Source: Melaminivora alkalimesophila (GTDB taxonomy: Bacteria > Pseudomonadota > Gammaproteobacteria > Burkholderiales > Burkholderiaceae_C). Taken from it: a stretch of 7,041 bases of DNA. Each line of letters begins with the position of its first letter. The stretch's first letter is position 1. Shown piece after piece: positions 1 to 5,992 of this stretch. The stretch is from NCBI RefSeq assembly GCF_000282995.1, contig NZ_ALEE01000380.1:1-7041 (forward strand), given 5' to 3'. The notes beneath the pieces were generated by a model that made no database searches, was not told where the DNA came from, and was given only the letters and a program-made list of their open reading frames with translations. Position numbers and translations under genes: made by a program.

Positions 1-605
1 GCGGCAGCCTGTGCGGCCGCAAGGCGAGCTTCTGCCGCGGCGATGTCTTCCTTGCGAAAACCTTCGGATGCTTGCGACAGGGCCGCCTTGGCCGCTTCGA
101 CGCCAGCGGCTGCCTGGTCGCGCGCCGTGCGGGCTGCATCGACCGTGCGCTGGCTGCTGGCGCCCGATGCCAGCAGGCGACTCTGGCGCTGGAAATTGCG
201 CTCGGTCTCGGTGGCGAGCGCCTGGGCCTGCCTGAGGGCTTCGCGCGCCTGGGTGATTTCCTGCGGTCGCAGGCCGCGGCGCAGCTTGGCCAGTTCCGCC
301 TGCGCCACCTGCACCTGGGCCTGCGCTGCCGCAAGGGCTTCCCGATACGGCTGCGCGTCGAGCGTCGCCAGCCGCGCACCGGCACTGACGGCATCGCCCT
401 CATCGAAAAACATTTGCATCACGCGCCCGGGCTGACGGAAGGCCAGTTGCACCTCGCGGATGTCGACGTTGCCGTAGAGGCGCAATGCATCTTGTTGTCC
501 ATGGTCGCGCGACAACCAGAACGCCAGTGCGCCGCCAAGAGCGAGCACGACGACGGCGATCACGACCCAACGGGTTTTCTTGAAGAGGAGGTTTGGAGTT
601 TTCAT
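1..605 (-). CDS. HlyD/YbhG-like periplasmic adaptor (membrane fusion protein), partial at left edge
   Basis: This is the N-terminal 201 codons of a membrane fusion protein of the HlyD/YbhG type, which links an inner-membrane exporter (usually an ABC transporter in this subfamily) to an outer-membrane channel. The reading frame starts at ATG 605-603 and stays open to the window edge. Residues 1-12 are basic (MKTPNLLFKKTR), residues 13-32 form one hydrophobic membrane anchor, and residues 43-52 read LYGNVDIREV, the characteristic first beta strand of the YbhG/YhiI group. A barrel-sandwich/lipoyl half motif follows (GDAVSAGARLATLD). From about residue 80 the protein is rich in Ala, Gln, Glu and Arg, as expected for the alpha-hairpin coiled coil. 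The start lies 27 bp after the stop of the small membrane protein gene, so the two are probably co-transcribed. The transporter genes would be expected beyond the left edge. The substrate cannot be read from this part. Confidence 0.9.
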   Translation of the reverse strand, partial: MKTPNLLFKKTRWVVIAVVVLALGGALAFWLSRDHGQQDALRLYGNVDIREVQLAFRQPGRVMQMFFDEGDAVSAGARLATLDAQPYREALAAAQAQVQVAQAELAKLRRGLRPQEITQAREALRQAQALATETERNFQRQSRLLASGASSQRTVDAARTARDQAAAGVEAAKAALSQASEGFRKEDIAAAEARLAAAQAA

Positions 606-632
606 CGATGGGTTTCCGCTGGATAAAGGTGC

Positions 633-1058
633 TCAGTGCTCGCGTGCGACCGGCGCATTCGCCGCTGACCGGCGCCAGGCGATGGCCGCTATGCCAGCCC
701 ACACCAACGTGCGCAGCGTCATGGCGACCACCGTGCGTCGCTCCCAGGCGCCACCCAGAGCCACATGCACTCCGAAAGCGAGGAACACGAGTGCGGTCGC
801 CACCGTGATGACAATCGCTAACCACGCGGCCCAGCGCCGGCGCATCCACAAGCCGACGCCGGCGACGATGTAGGCGAACCCGGCCAGAAAGTTGAACCAG
901 AGCACGAAGGGCACATAGTGGCCGGCGGCTTGGCGCGCCGCGCCGTCGACAAACAGAACGGCGCCGCCCTCCCGAAGAGTGAGCAGACCGAAGCCGATCG
1001 CAAGCAGGGAGATCAGCCAGTGCCAGATGCTGCGTTGTGGATGAGTGGTCATCTTCAT
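633..1058 (-). CDS. Small four-helix membrane protein of unknown function
   Basis: This 141-residue protein (MKMTTHPQ...) is not one I recognise by name. It has four hydrophobic segments, at about residues 9-25, 46-66, 71-93 and 106-124, separated by short loops with basic clusters such as WMRRRWAAW that suggest inside-positive topology. It ends in a short polar tail (RRSAANAPVAREH). The frame is open upstream to 1286, but that extension is Arg/Pro/Ser-rich and looks non-coding. Two ATGs two codons apart (1058 and 1052) follow an AAAGG; the second has the better spacing (8 nt), so MTTHPQ may be the true start. The gene sits between the TetR regulator and the adaptor on the same strand, 27 bp before the adaptor, which suggests one operon and possibly an accessory role in the efflux system. 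That role is inferred from position only. Confidence 0.75.
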   Translation of the reverse strand: MKMTTHPQRSIWHWLISLLAIGFGLLTLREGGAVLFVDGAARQAAGHYVPFVLWFNFLAGFAYIVAGVGLWMRRRWAAWLAIVITVATALVFLAFGVHVALGGAWERRTVVAMTLRTLVWAGIAAIAWRRSAANAPVAREH

Positions 1059-1248
1059 GGCCTTTACTTGATCGGGGAAACTCCCAGGCCTTCGTCGTCG
1101 TCGTCGCGGCGTGCGTGTGCATTCCGCCGGGCGGTCGGGCTGAGTGTTGAATGACGCGGATTCGCGCTGGAGGCGCAACGCGATCGCATGACCGTGGTGT
1201 GCCTCTCGGCTGACCGAGGAACTGCGTGGCGGCAGGATGGAAGGCGTT
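1059..1248. other. Intergenic spacer between tetR and the membrane protein gene
   Basis: This 190-bp gap lies between two genes on the minus strand. It has a run of five TCG trinucleotides at 1092-1106 and a weak 5-bp stem (CTCGG/CCGAG, loop CTGA, around 1205-1218). I see no convincing promoter, terminator or riboswitch. Short frames across it have no recognisable domain. The downstream genes may be transcribed by read-through from the tetR promoter or from an internal promoter I cannot identify. Confidence 0.4.
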
Positions 1249-1857
1249 TCATCGGGTGTGCGTGATGCCACGGAGATAGATGGCAAACACGGCTGGCGCG
1301 TCGCGGCGGATGCGTGCTACATCGCCCGCCAGCAACGACTGCATCACCAGCCCTTGAATTGTGCCGATGAACAAGACGACGGCCGCGTCCACATCCAGTT
1401 CTGAATGCAGCTCGCTTCGCGCCTTACCGGCTTCGAGCAGTCGACGCAACCGCTCACCATATTGACGGGTCAAGGTCTGCACCATTTGCTTGGGCAGGGT
1501 CTCCCCCGGCCGCTGTAATTCGCCGAAGAGCATCCTCGGCACCCCCGGGTGCTCGGCCACGAAGTCGATGTGCGTCTTGAAGGTCGCTTCAAGAGCTGCG
1601 AGGGGGGACGTAGCACCTTCTGCGGCCTTGTCTACTCGAGCCAGCAGGCGTTCCGCAACCCAGGACATCACCGCCTGCAGGATTGCGTCCTTAGTCGGGA
1701 AGTGACGGAACAGTGCTCCCTGGGTCAACCCCATGCGCTGCGCGATGGCCGTGGTCGTGATGTCGCTGGGGTTCTGTTCGGCAGCCAAGTCGACCACTGC
1801 CTCGACGGTGGCCGCGCGCCTCTCATCAGCCGGTAGATGCCTGGAGTGTCCGCTCAT
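1249..1857 (-). CDS. TetR/AcrR-family transcriptional repressor
   Basis: This protein of about 202 residues has the TetR layout. An N-terminal three-helix DNA-binding domain (about residues 10-60) contains the helix-turn-helix ITTTAIAQRMGLTQGALFRHF followed by KDAILQAVMSWV. An all-helical ligand-binding and dimerisation domain follows to the C-terminus (RRDAPAVFAIYLRGITHTR). The family normally represses its own gene and an adjacent efflux or catabolic operon and lets go of DNA on ligand binding. The gene arrangement (regulator, then an HlyD/YbhG-type adaptor) resembles the E. coli cecR-ybhGFSR set, so a CecR-like role is reasonable; the ligand is unknown. Two in-frame ATGs exist, at 1866 (MQAMSG) and 1857 (MSGHSR). 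I prefer 1857 because a GGGA lies about 8 nt before it, whereas 1866 has no Shine-Dalgarno sequence. A palindrome that fits an operator lies 20 bp upstream. Confidence 0.9.
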   Translation of the reverse strand: MSGHSRHLPADERRAATVEAVVDLAAEQNPSDITTTAIAQRMGLTQGALFRHFPTKDAILQAVMSWVAERLLARVDKAAEGATSPLAALEATFKTHIDFVAEHPGVPRMLFGELQRPGETLPKQMVQTLTRQYGERLRRLLEAGKARSELHSELDVDAAVVLFIGTIQGLVMQSLLAGDVARIRRDAPAVFAIYLRGITHTR

Positions 1858-1877
1858 TGCTTGCATCCCAAAAAGTG

Positions 1878-1891
1878 AGTAATCTATTACT
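1878..1891. promoter_or_regulatory. Probable TetR operator (14-bp inverted repeat)
   Basis: AGTAATCTATTACT is a perfect inverted repeat, with 6-bp arms AGTAAT/ATTACT around a 2-bp centre. It lies 11-21 bp upstream of the two possible tetR starts and directly downstream of a candidate -10 box, where a bound repressor would block transcription initiation. Its size and symmetry fit TetR-family operators. Binding is inferred, not shown. Confidence 0.65.
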
Positions 1892-1919
1892 ATCTTACCA
1901 CTGTGCAGCCAGACCGCAA
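1892..1919 (-). promoter_or_regulatory. Candidate sigma70 promoter for the tetR operon
   Basis: Read on the minus strand, TTGCGG (1919-1914) and TAAGAT (1897-1892) are separated by 16 bp. They match three and four of six consensus bases respectively. The predicted transcription start would fall near 1885, inside the 14-bp inverted repeat, which fits autorepression. The AT content here is clearly higher than in the surrounding coding DNA. Confidence 0.5.
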
Positions 1920-1946
1920 GAGGGGAAGCACGAAAAAGAGGTCTCG

Positions 1947-2069
1947 ATGAACAGCAGAACTGCTATCTCAGACGGCTGCCAACGGTCGATTTCTGGCGGG
2001 CGCAAACGTCGCCCTCCGCACCTCATTGGCGGAAGGGCGCCGGCACATCGCAAGCCTGGCGGGGCGTAA
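1947..2069 (+). CDS. Doubtful 40-residue ORF in the tetR-lysR intergenic region
   Basis: ATG 1947 is preceded by AAAGAGG at a good distance (five bases, TCTCG, between), and opens a 40-codon frame beginning MNSRTAISDGCQ. The product is basic, Arg/Gly/Pro-rich and lacks hydrophobic segments or any domain I recognise. It sits in the 274-bp stretch between the TetR start and the LysR-ATPase gene. It could be a small leader or the 5' stump of a gene lost in rearrangement, but chance is equally likely. Apart from it I see nothing firm in this stretch other than the tetR promoter and operator and the ribosome binding site for the next gene. Confidence 0.2.
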   Translation: MNSRTAISDGCQRSISGGRKRRPPHLIGGRAPAHRKPGGA

Positions 2070-2129
2070 GTGGGCGGGATGTGGATGGAGATGCTGGCGC
2101 CCGAGAGGCCGAACCAGAAGAAGACGAAC

Positions 2130-2135
2130 AGGAGG
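2130..2135 (+). promoter_or_regulatory. Ribosome binding site that fixes the TTG start of the LysR-ATPase gene
   Basis: A perfect AGGAGG ends five bases before TTG 2141. The protein read from this TTG (LDFRLLRYFVAVAEE) begins exactly where LysR-family proteins normally begin. The in-frame GTG at 2081 would add 20 acidic residues untypical of the family and has no comparable Shine-Dalgarno sequence. GTG 2135 overlaps the AGGAGG itself. Confidence 0.75.
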
Positions 2136-2140
2136 TGGCC

Positions 2141-2935
2141 TTGGATTTCAGATTGCTACGCTATTTCGTTGCAGTCGCGGAAGAGCTGCATCTCGCCCGC
2201 GCGGCCGAGCGTCTCGGGATCGAGCAATCTCCCGTATCGCGAGCAATGCGCGACCTGGAAAGCCAGCTTGGCGTGCAGTTGTTCGACCGCAGCACCCGCC
2301 TGACGCGGCTGACCTGGGCCGGCCAGGTGTTCCTAGGCGAATGCCGACGCGTGATGGCCACCGTGGAGCAGGCAGTCAAGAGTGCCAAGGCGGCGGCACA
2401 GGGCTACCAGGGCCATCTGCGCATCGCGATCTGCGACGGCCTGGCGCAGCCCCGCATCGCCACCTTGCTGGCACGCAGCCGCGAGGAGGAGCCCGAGATG
2501 GAGATTCGCGTCTTCGAGCTGCCGTTCGCGCAGCAGCTCAAGACGCTGCACGACGATCTGCTGGACATCGGCTTTGCGTTGTCAAACGCGGTACATGATG
2601 GCCTCGTCGCCGAGCCGGTGTGGACCGATCCGCTGTCGGTGATCGTGCCCGCACGCCACCCCTTGCTGGCACACGTGCAGGTGCCGCTGGCCGAAGCCCT
2701 GAAGTTCCCGCTGGTTCTGTGCCATCCCGAATCGGGATCGGGCTGCCGCCATCAGATTCAAGCGCTGCTGCAGGACGCAGGCACGCCGCTCAAGCTGGTC
2801 GATGAAGTGACCAGCCTGGGCGTGATGCTGACCCTGGTCGGTGCCGGCTACGGCATCGGCTTCGCCATCGCCTCGCAGGTGCAGACGCTACAGCGCCCGG
2901 ACATCTCCATTCGTCCCTTGGCCGGCAGCCCACCG
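2141..2935 (+). other. LysR portion of the chimera (C-terminally truncated LTTR)
   Basis: About 265 residues of a LysR-type regulator, against roughly 290-310 for intact members. The DNA-binding domain, linker helix and both lobes of the effector domain are present, including the conserved stretch TLVGAGYGIGFA just before the break. Similarity to known LysR proteins stops after SIRPLAGSP, where the last strand and C-terminal helix should follow. The second LysR remnant at 5309-5992 continues at the equivalent point (RPLAGAPMIVMAYLLRR), which gives an internal yardstick for what was lost. DNA binding could in principle survive. The ligand and target genes are unknown. Confidence 0.75.
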
Positions 2936-4051
2936 GTGCCGCCGCTCTTTGTGGGAGCGGCATGGCTGGATTGGATCTATCGGGCGCTGGTTTTGCTGGT
3001 GATCGCCTGCCCGTGCGCGCTGGTGATTTCGACACCCGTCAGCATCGTCAGCGGGTTGGCCGCAGCGGCACGCCACGGCATTCTCATCAAGGGCGGCGTG
3101 TATTTGGAAGAGGGCCGCAAGCTGCGCTGGCTGGCCTTGGACAAGACCGGCACCATCACCCACGGCAAGCCCGCGCAGACCGACTTCGTTGCCTTGGGTA
3201 ACGCTTCGCCCCAGCACGCCCGTAGTCTCGCGGCCAGCCTGGCCAGCCGCTCCGACCATCCGGTGTCCAAGGCAATCGCGCAAGCCGCCCTTGCCGACGG
3301 CGTGGCGCTGCGCGAAGTCGCGGAATTCGCCGCATTGCCCGGCCGAGGCGTGCGCGGCGTGATCGACGGAGTGGCCTATCACCTCGGCAACCATCGGATG
3401 CTCGACGAGCTGGGACATTGCTCCCCCGCAATGGAACAACGCATCACCGCACTGGAAGCCGAGGGTAAGACGGCGGTGATGCTGGTGGAGCCCGAGGGCG
3501 TGCAGGCGCTCATGGCAGTGGCCGACACCATCAAGGACAGCAGCCGGAGCGCCGTGGCCGAACTGCACGCGCTGGGCATCCAGACCATGATGCTGACCGG
3601 CGACAACCCACACACCGCCAAGGCGATTGCCACACAGGCCGGGATCGACCGCGCACAAGGCAACCTGCTCCCCGATGACAAACTGCGCGAGATCGAAGCG
3701 CTTGCCCAGTCCGGCGGGGTCGGCATGGTCGGTGATGGAATCAACGACGCTCCGGCGTTGGCTCGTGCCGACATTGGCTTCGCGATGGGCGCGGCGGGCA
3801 CCGACACGGCCATCGAGACGGCCGACGTGGCGCTGATGGACGATGACCTGCGCAAGATTCCGACCTTCGTGCGGCTGTCCCGCACCACGGCACAGGTGCT
3901 CACACAGAACATCGCGCTTGCGCTGGGCATCAAGGCCGTGTTCCTGGTGCTCACCTTCACCGGCCACGCGACCATGTGGATGGCGGTGTTCGCCGACATG
4001 GGAGCTAGCCTGCTGGTGGTGGGCAATGGCTTGAGGCTGCTGCGCCGATGA
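2141..4051 (+). CDS. Chimeric ORF: LysR-type regulator fused in frame to the C-terminal half of a P1B-2 metal ATPase
   Basis: One uninterrupted 636-codon frame contains parts of two unrelated families. Residues 1-60 are a LysR winged helix-turn-helix (AAERLGIEQSPVSRAMRDLE), residues 61-87 are the linker helix, and residues 88 to about 263 are the effector-binding domain ending RPLAGSP. From about residue 266 the sequence is a CadA/ZntA/PbrA-type ATPase: transmembrane metal motif CPC (290-292), phosphorylation motif DKTGT (from D334), HP (373-374), TGDN (from T486), GDGIND (531-536) and the last-helix signature DMGAS (from D619). The LysR part lacks the last 25-30 residues of its family. The ATPase part lacks the N-terminal metal-binding domain, the early transmembrane helices and the actuator domain, so it cannot work as a normal pump. 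The frame continues with a 4-bp overlap into the PAP2-LspA gene. It may be a deletion scar that happens to stay in frame; whether a stable protein is made is unknown. Confidence 0.8.
   Translation: MDFRLLRYFVAVAEELHLARAAERLGIEQSPVSRAMRDLESQLGVQLFDRSTRLTRLTWAGQVFLGECRRVMATVEQAVKSAKAAAQGYQGHLRIAICDGLAQPRIATLLARSREEEPEMEIRVFELPFAQQLKTLHDDLLDIGFALSNAVHDGLVAEPVWTDPLSVIVPARHPLLAHVQVPLAEALKFPLVLCHPESGSGCRHQIQALLQDAGTPLKLVDEVTSLGVMLTLVGAGYGIGFAIASQVQTLQRPDISIRPLAGSPPVPPLFVGAAWLDWIYRALVLLVIACPCALVISTPVSIVSGLAAAARHGILIKGGVYLEEGRKLRWLALDKTGTITHGKPAQTDFVALGNASPQHARSLAASLASRSDHPVSKAIAQAALADGVALREVAEFAALPGRGVRGVIDGVAYHLGNHRMLDELGHCSPAMEQRITALEAEGKTAVMLVEPEGVQALMAVADTIKDSSRSAVAELHALGIQTMMLTGDNPHTAKAIATQAGIDRAQGNLLPDDKLREIEALAQSGGVGMVGDGINDAPALARADIGFAMGAAGTDTAIETADVALMDDDLRKIPTFVRLSRTTAQVLTQNIALALGIKAVFLVLTFTGHATMWMAVFADMGASLLVVGNGLRLLRR
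2936..4051 (+). pseudogene. C-terminal half of a Cd/Pb/Zn-type P1B-2 ATPase (CadA/PbrA-like remnant)
   Basis: The 371 residues from VPPLFVGAAWLDWIY onward correspond to the region from the metal-site transmembrane helix (VIACPCALVIS) through the phosphorylation and nucleotide-binding domains to the two final membrane helices (QNIALALGIKAVFLVLTFTG and the helix with DMGASLLVVGNGLRLL). All cytoplasmic catalytic motifs are intact. Missing are the heavy-metal-associated N-terminal domain, the earlier helices and the actuator domain with its TGES loop, about half of a full-length protein. The CPC motif and DMGAS signature indicate the Zn/Cd/Pb class rather than copper. The directly overlapping PAP2-LspA gene points to PbrA-like ancestry, but CadA from a cadA-lspA cluster fits too. 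Metal export is not expected from this fragment. Confidence 0.8.
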
Positions 4052-5127
4052 GTTGGAAATTCGTGCTGTATGACTGGGCCGGTCTGAATCTCGCGCTATT
4101 TCAAGCGATCAATGCTGGGACGCCCGCAGTGCTGTGGCCGCTGGCGTCGCTCTTCAGCCTAATCGGCAGCTACTGGACCGCGCCCCTAACCGTACTGGGA
4201 CTATGGGCATGGTCAAAGGCATCTTCCGATCCGGCCCGCGTTCGGCTAGTGCGGAGCCGTTTGTTGCACTTCGGCGTCGCGTTCTTGCTGGCCTTGGCGG
4301 CGGCGTCGGCCTTGAAGTGGTGGCTCGACTTTCCGCGCCCGCATGCGGTGCTGGGCGCAGCGGTGCATGTCATCGGCGCTGTGGAGCTGCATTACAGCCT
4401 GCCCAGCGGGCACGCGACCTACGCGGCGCTGGTGGCCGCTGCGTTGTGGCCGCTGCTGGCCTGGCGCGGTCGCGGTTGCCTGTTGATGTATGCCGCCCTG
4501 GTTGGCTGGTCACGCATGGCGGCAGGTATGCACTTCCCGGGCGACGTGCTGGCAGGCTGGGGGCTGGGCTTGGGCTGCACCGTGCTCTCGCGGTGGCTGA
4601 TCTCGTTCGCCACTGCGGCGCGCGCAAAGGGGCTGCTCGCGCCGGCCTTGCCGTGGTACGGGGTGGCTGCGGCAGCGGTTGCTGCTGATCAGGCAGCCAA
4701 GCTCTCGATCGAACGGGCGTTCGTCTATGGCAAACAGGTCGAGATCACGCCGTTCTTCAACCTCGTGCATGTGCTCAATCCGGGCGCCGCGTTCAGCTTT
4801 TTGGCCGGAGCGAGTGGCTGGCAACGTTACTTCTTCATCACGTTAGGACTGCTCGTCGCGGTCTGGCTCATCCGACAACTGAAGCAGACGCTGCCGCGCT
4901 TCGAAGCCGTCGGCTACAGCCTCATTCTTGGCGGGGCACTTGGCAACGTGGTGGATCGCCTGCTGCGCGGTCAGGTTGTGGACTTCCTCGACTTCCACTG
5001 GCAGGGCATGCACTGGCCCGCGTTCAACCTCGCCGATGTTGCGATCTCCATCGGAGTCGGCTGTTTGATCGCTAGGTTCCTTGAAATTCGAGACAAGGGT
5101 AACAAGGGTAGATTGTTGTCAGGATGA
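4048..5127 (+). CDS. PAP2-family phosphatase fused to lipoprotein signal peptidase II (PbrBC-like)
   Basis: This intact 359-residue membrane protein has two catalytic domains. Residues 1 to about 195 are a PAP2 lipid phosphatase with all three motifs: KX6RP (K90 to R97-P98), PSGH (119-122) and SRX5HX3D (S155, R156, H162, D166). Residues about 200-350 are signal peptidase II: DQAAK (214-218), NPGAAFS (244-250), GNVVDR with catalytic D303, VVDF (310-313) and FNLAD with catalytic D330. In lead resistance, PbrB-type phosphatases act on undecaprenyl pyrophosphate and are thought to release phosphate that precipitates exported Pb2+, while PbrC is an LspA paralogue; both are accessory to PbrA. The start ATG overlaps the ATPase stop (ATGA), so translation is coupled to the chimera. 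Because its pump partner is broken, its present role is uncertain: residual LspA or Und-PP phosphatase activity is possible. Confidence 0.9.
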   Translation: MSWKFVLYDWAGLNLALFQAINAGTPAVLWPLASLFSLIGSYWTAPLTVLGLWAWSKASSDPARVRLVRSRLLHFGVAFLLALAAASALKWWLDFPRPHAVLGAAVHVIGAVELHYSLPSGHATYAALVAAALWPLLAWRGRGCLLMYAALVGWSRMAAGMHFPGDVLAGWGLGLGCTVLSRWLISFATAARAKGLLAPALPWYGVAAAAVAADQAAKLSIERAFVYGKQVEITPFFNLVHVLNPGAAFSFLAGASGWQRYFFITLGLLVAVWLIRQLKQTLPRFEAVGYSLILGGALGNVVDRLLRGQVVDFLDFHWQGMHWPAFNLADVAISIGVGCLIARFLEIRDKGNKGRLLSG

Positions 5128-5283
5128 GCTGCGACGCAGGCGCTGCGCGACTCCGGCAACGGGATCGACGACGGGTTGCTGCAATACCTGTCGCCGCTGG
5201 GCTGGGAGCACATCAATTTGATCGGCGACTACGTATGGCGGCAGAGCCGGAGGGCCGAAGACGTGCAGTTCCGGCCGTTACGC
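5128..5283 (+). pseudogene. Remnant of a Tn3-family transposase (TnpA C-terminus)
   Basis: The frame running from 5128, immediately after the stop codon of the PAP2-LspA gene, translates to about 52 residues. They contain [20 protein letters not shown], then VWRQSRR and FRPLR, which is the highly conserved extreme C-terminus of Tn3-family TnpA proteins. The family is usually about 1000 residues, so over 90 percent is missing, including the catalytic DDE residues. The frame has no plausible start of its own. No 38-bp Tn3 terminal inverted repeat (starting GGGG) is visible downstream. It marks a former Tn3-type transposon at this spot, the usual kind of vehicle for metal-resistance operons. Confidence 0.8.
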
Positions 5284-5308
5284 ATCAATGGGAAGGCCAG
5301 CGCATCAG

Positions 5309-5992
5309 TCAGGACACCAAGCGCGCGCGGCGGGCGAATCTTGCCTGGGTGTCCGACAAGGTAGCGTTGCGGCGGAGCAGGTAAGCCATCACGATCATTG
5401 GTGCGCCGGCCAGCGGCCGTACGGCGATGCCTCGGCGTAGGTAGCTCGCCAGTCTCGCGGCAGGCGCAATGGCGATCCCGTACCCGGCGGCAACCAGCGT
5501 CATCGCCACATCGAATGTCTCAACCGTTTGCTCCCGCTCCTGCAGCGCGTTCTCGAACACGCGCTGCACGGTCATGCGCCATGGTTCATCGGCCGTGGAC
5601 TGCGAGCAGATCAAGGGCTGCTTGAGCACTTCCTCGCACGGCACTTCACGGTAGGCCAGCAGGTGGGAGCGCTTGGCCACGGCGACCGCCAGCGTGTCAT
5701 GCCACAGCGGCTCGCATATCCAGCCAGGCCACTGCCGGGCAGCCGCAGACAAGGCGAAGTCGAAGCCGTCGCCCGGCAGCTCCGCGCCTCGACCGGGATC
5801 TGTCCATCCGGCCAGGACGGCATGAGTCTCCGGCTCTTCGGCGCGCTGCAGGGCGAGCACGTCGGCGAGCTGGGGAGGCACCCATTCGCCGAGGACGGCC
5901 ATGCGAATTTCGGCGGTGATGTCACTCGATTCCACGTCCAGCTCCCCCAGGCGGTGAACTCGTGGCAACTGATCTCGAAGCCGTTGGATGAG
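5309..5992 (-). pseudogene. LysR-type regulator lacking its DNA-binding half
   Basis: About 228 codons encode a LysR effector-binding domain only. The frame begins after a TAA (5995-5993) with LIQRLRDQLPRVHRLGEL, which resembles the C-terminal part of the LysR linker helix. It continues through the two-lobed domain (EIRMAVLGEWVPPQLADVL, then AMTLVAAGYGIAIAPAARLA, then RPLAGAP) to a natural-looking end at 5309. The N-terminal helix-turn-helix, some 65-70 residues, is missing. The only candidate starts are TTG 5968 and ATG further inside, without a Shine-Dalgarno sequence, so it is probably not a working gene. It is related to, but clearly different from, the LysR part at 2141-2935. The break coincides with an AT-rich patch upstream of the XRE gene, a likely recombination boundary. 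Confidence 0.75.

Noticed and set aside
1092..1106. Five TCG trinucleotides in tandem
   Set aside because: Short, in GC-rich spacer DNA, and without any sign of function.
400..1122. 240-codon minus-strand frame over the adaptor and membrane protein genes
   Set aside because: It overlaps two better-supported genes in another frame and its translation is Arg-rich with no domain.
1064..1252. 62-codon minus-strand ORF whose ATG overlaps the tetR stop codon
   Set aside because: Despite the tempting ATGA overlap, it has no recognisable domain or Shine-Dalgarno sequence and its DDDD run only translates the TCG repeat.
1861..1890. Possible plus-strand promoter (TTGCAT, 18 bp, TATTAC) diverging from tetR
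   Set aside because: Weak match, overlaps the operator arms, and no firm plus-strand gene begins nearby.
2081..2140. 20-codon N-terminal extension of the LysR-ATPase frame from GTG 2081
   Set aside because: Acidic residues untypical of LysR N-termini, while TTG 2141 has a perfect AGGAGG and gives the family-standard start.
2888..3967. 359-codon open frame on the minus strand opposite the ATPase part
   Set aside because: It is His/Gly/Arg-rich with no domain and lies entirely antisense to a frame with many conserved ATPase motifs; high GC produces such shadows.
5124..5384. 86-codon ORF starting with ATG overlapping the PAP2-LspA stop
   Set aside because: The transposase tail is encoded in a different frame of the same stretch; this frame gives an Arg/Ala-rich protein without similarity to anything I know.
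5284..5400. Search for a Tn3 38-bp terminal inverted repeat or target duplication after the tnpA remnant
   Set aside because: No sequence starting or ending with GGGG and resembling a Tn3 terminus was found by eye.
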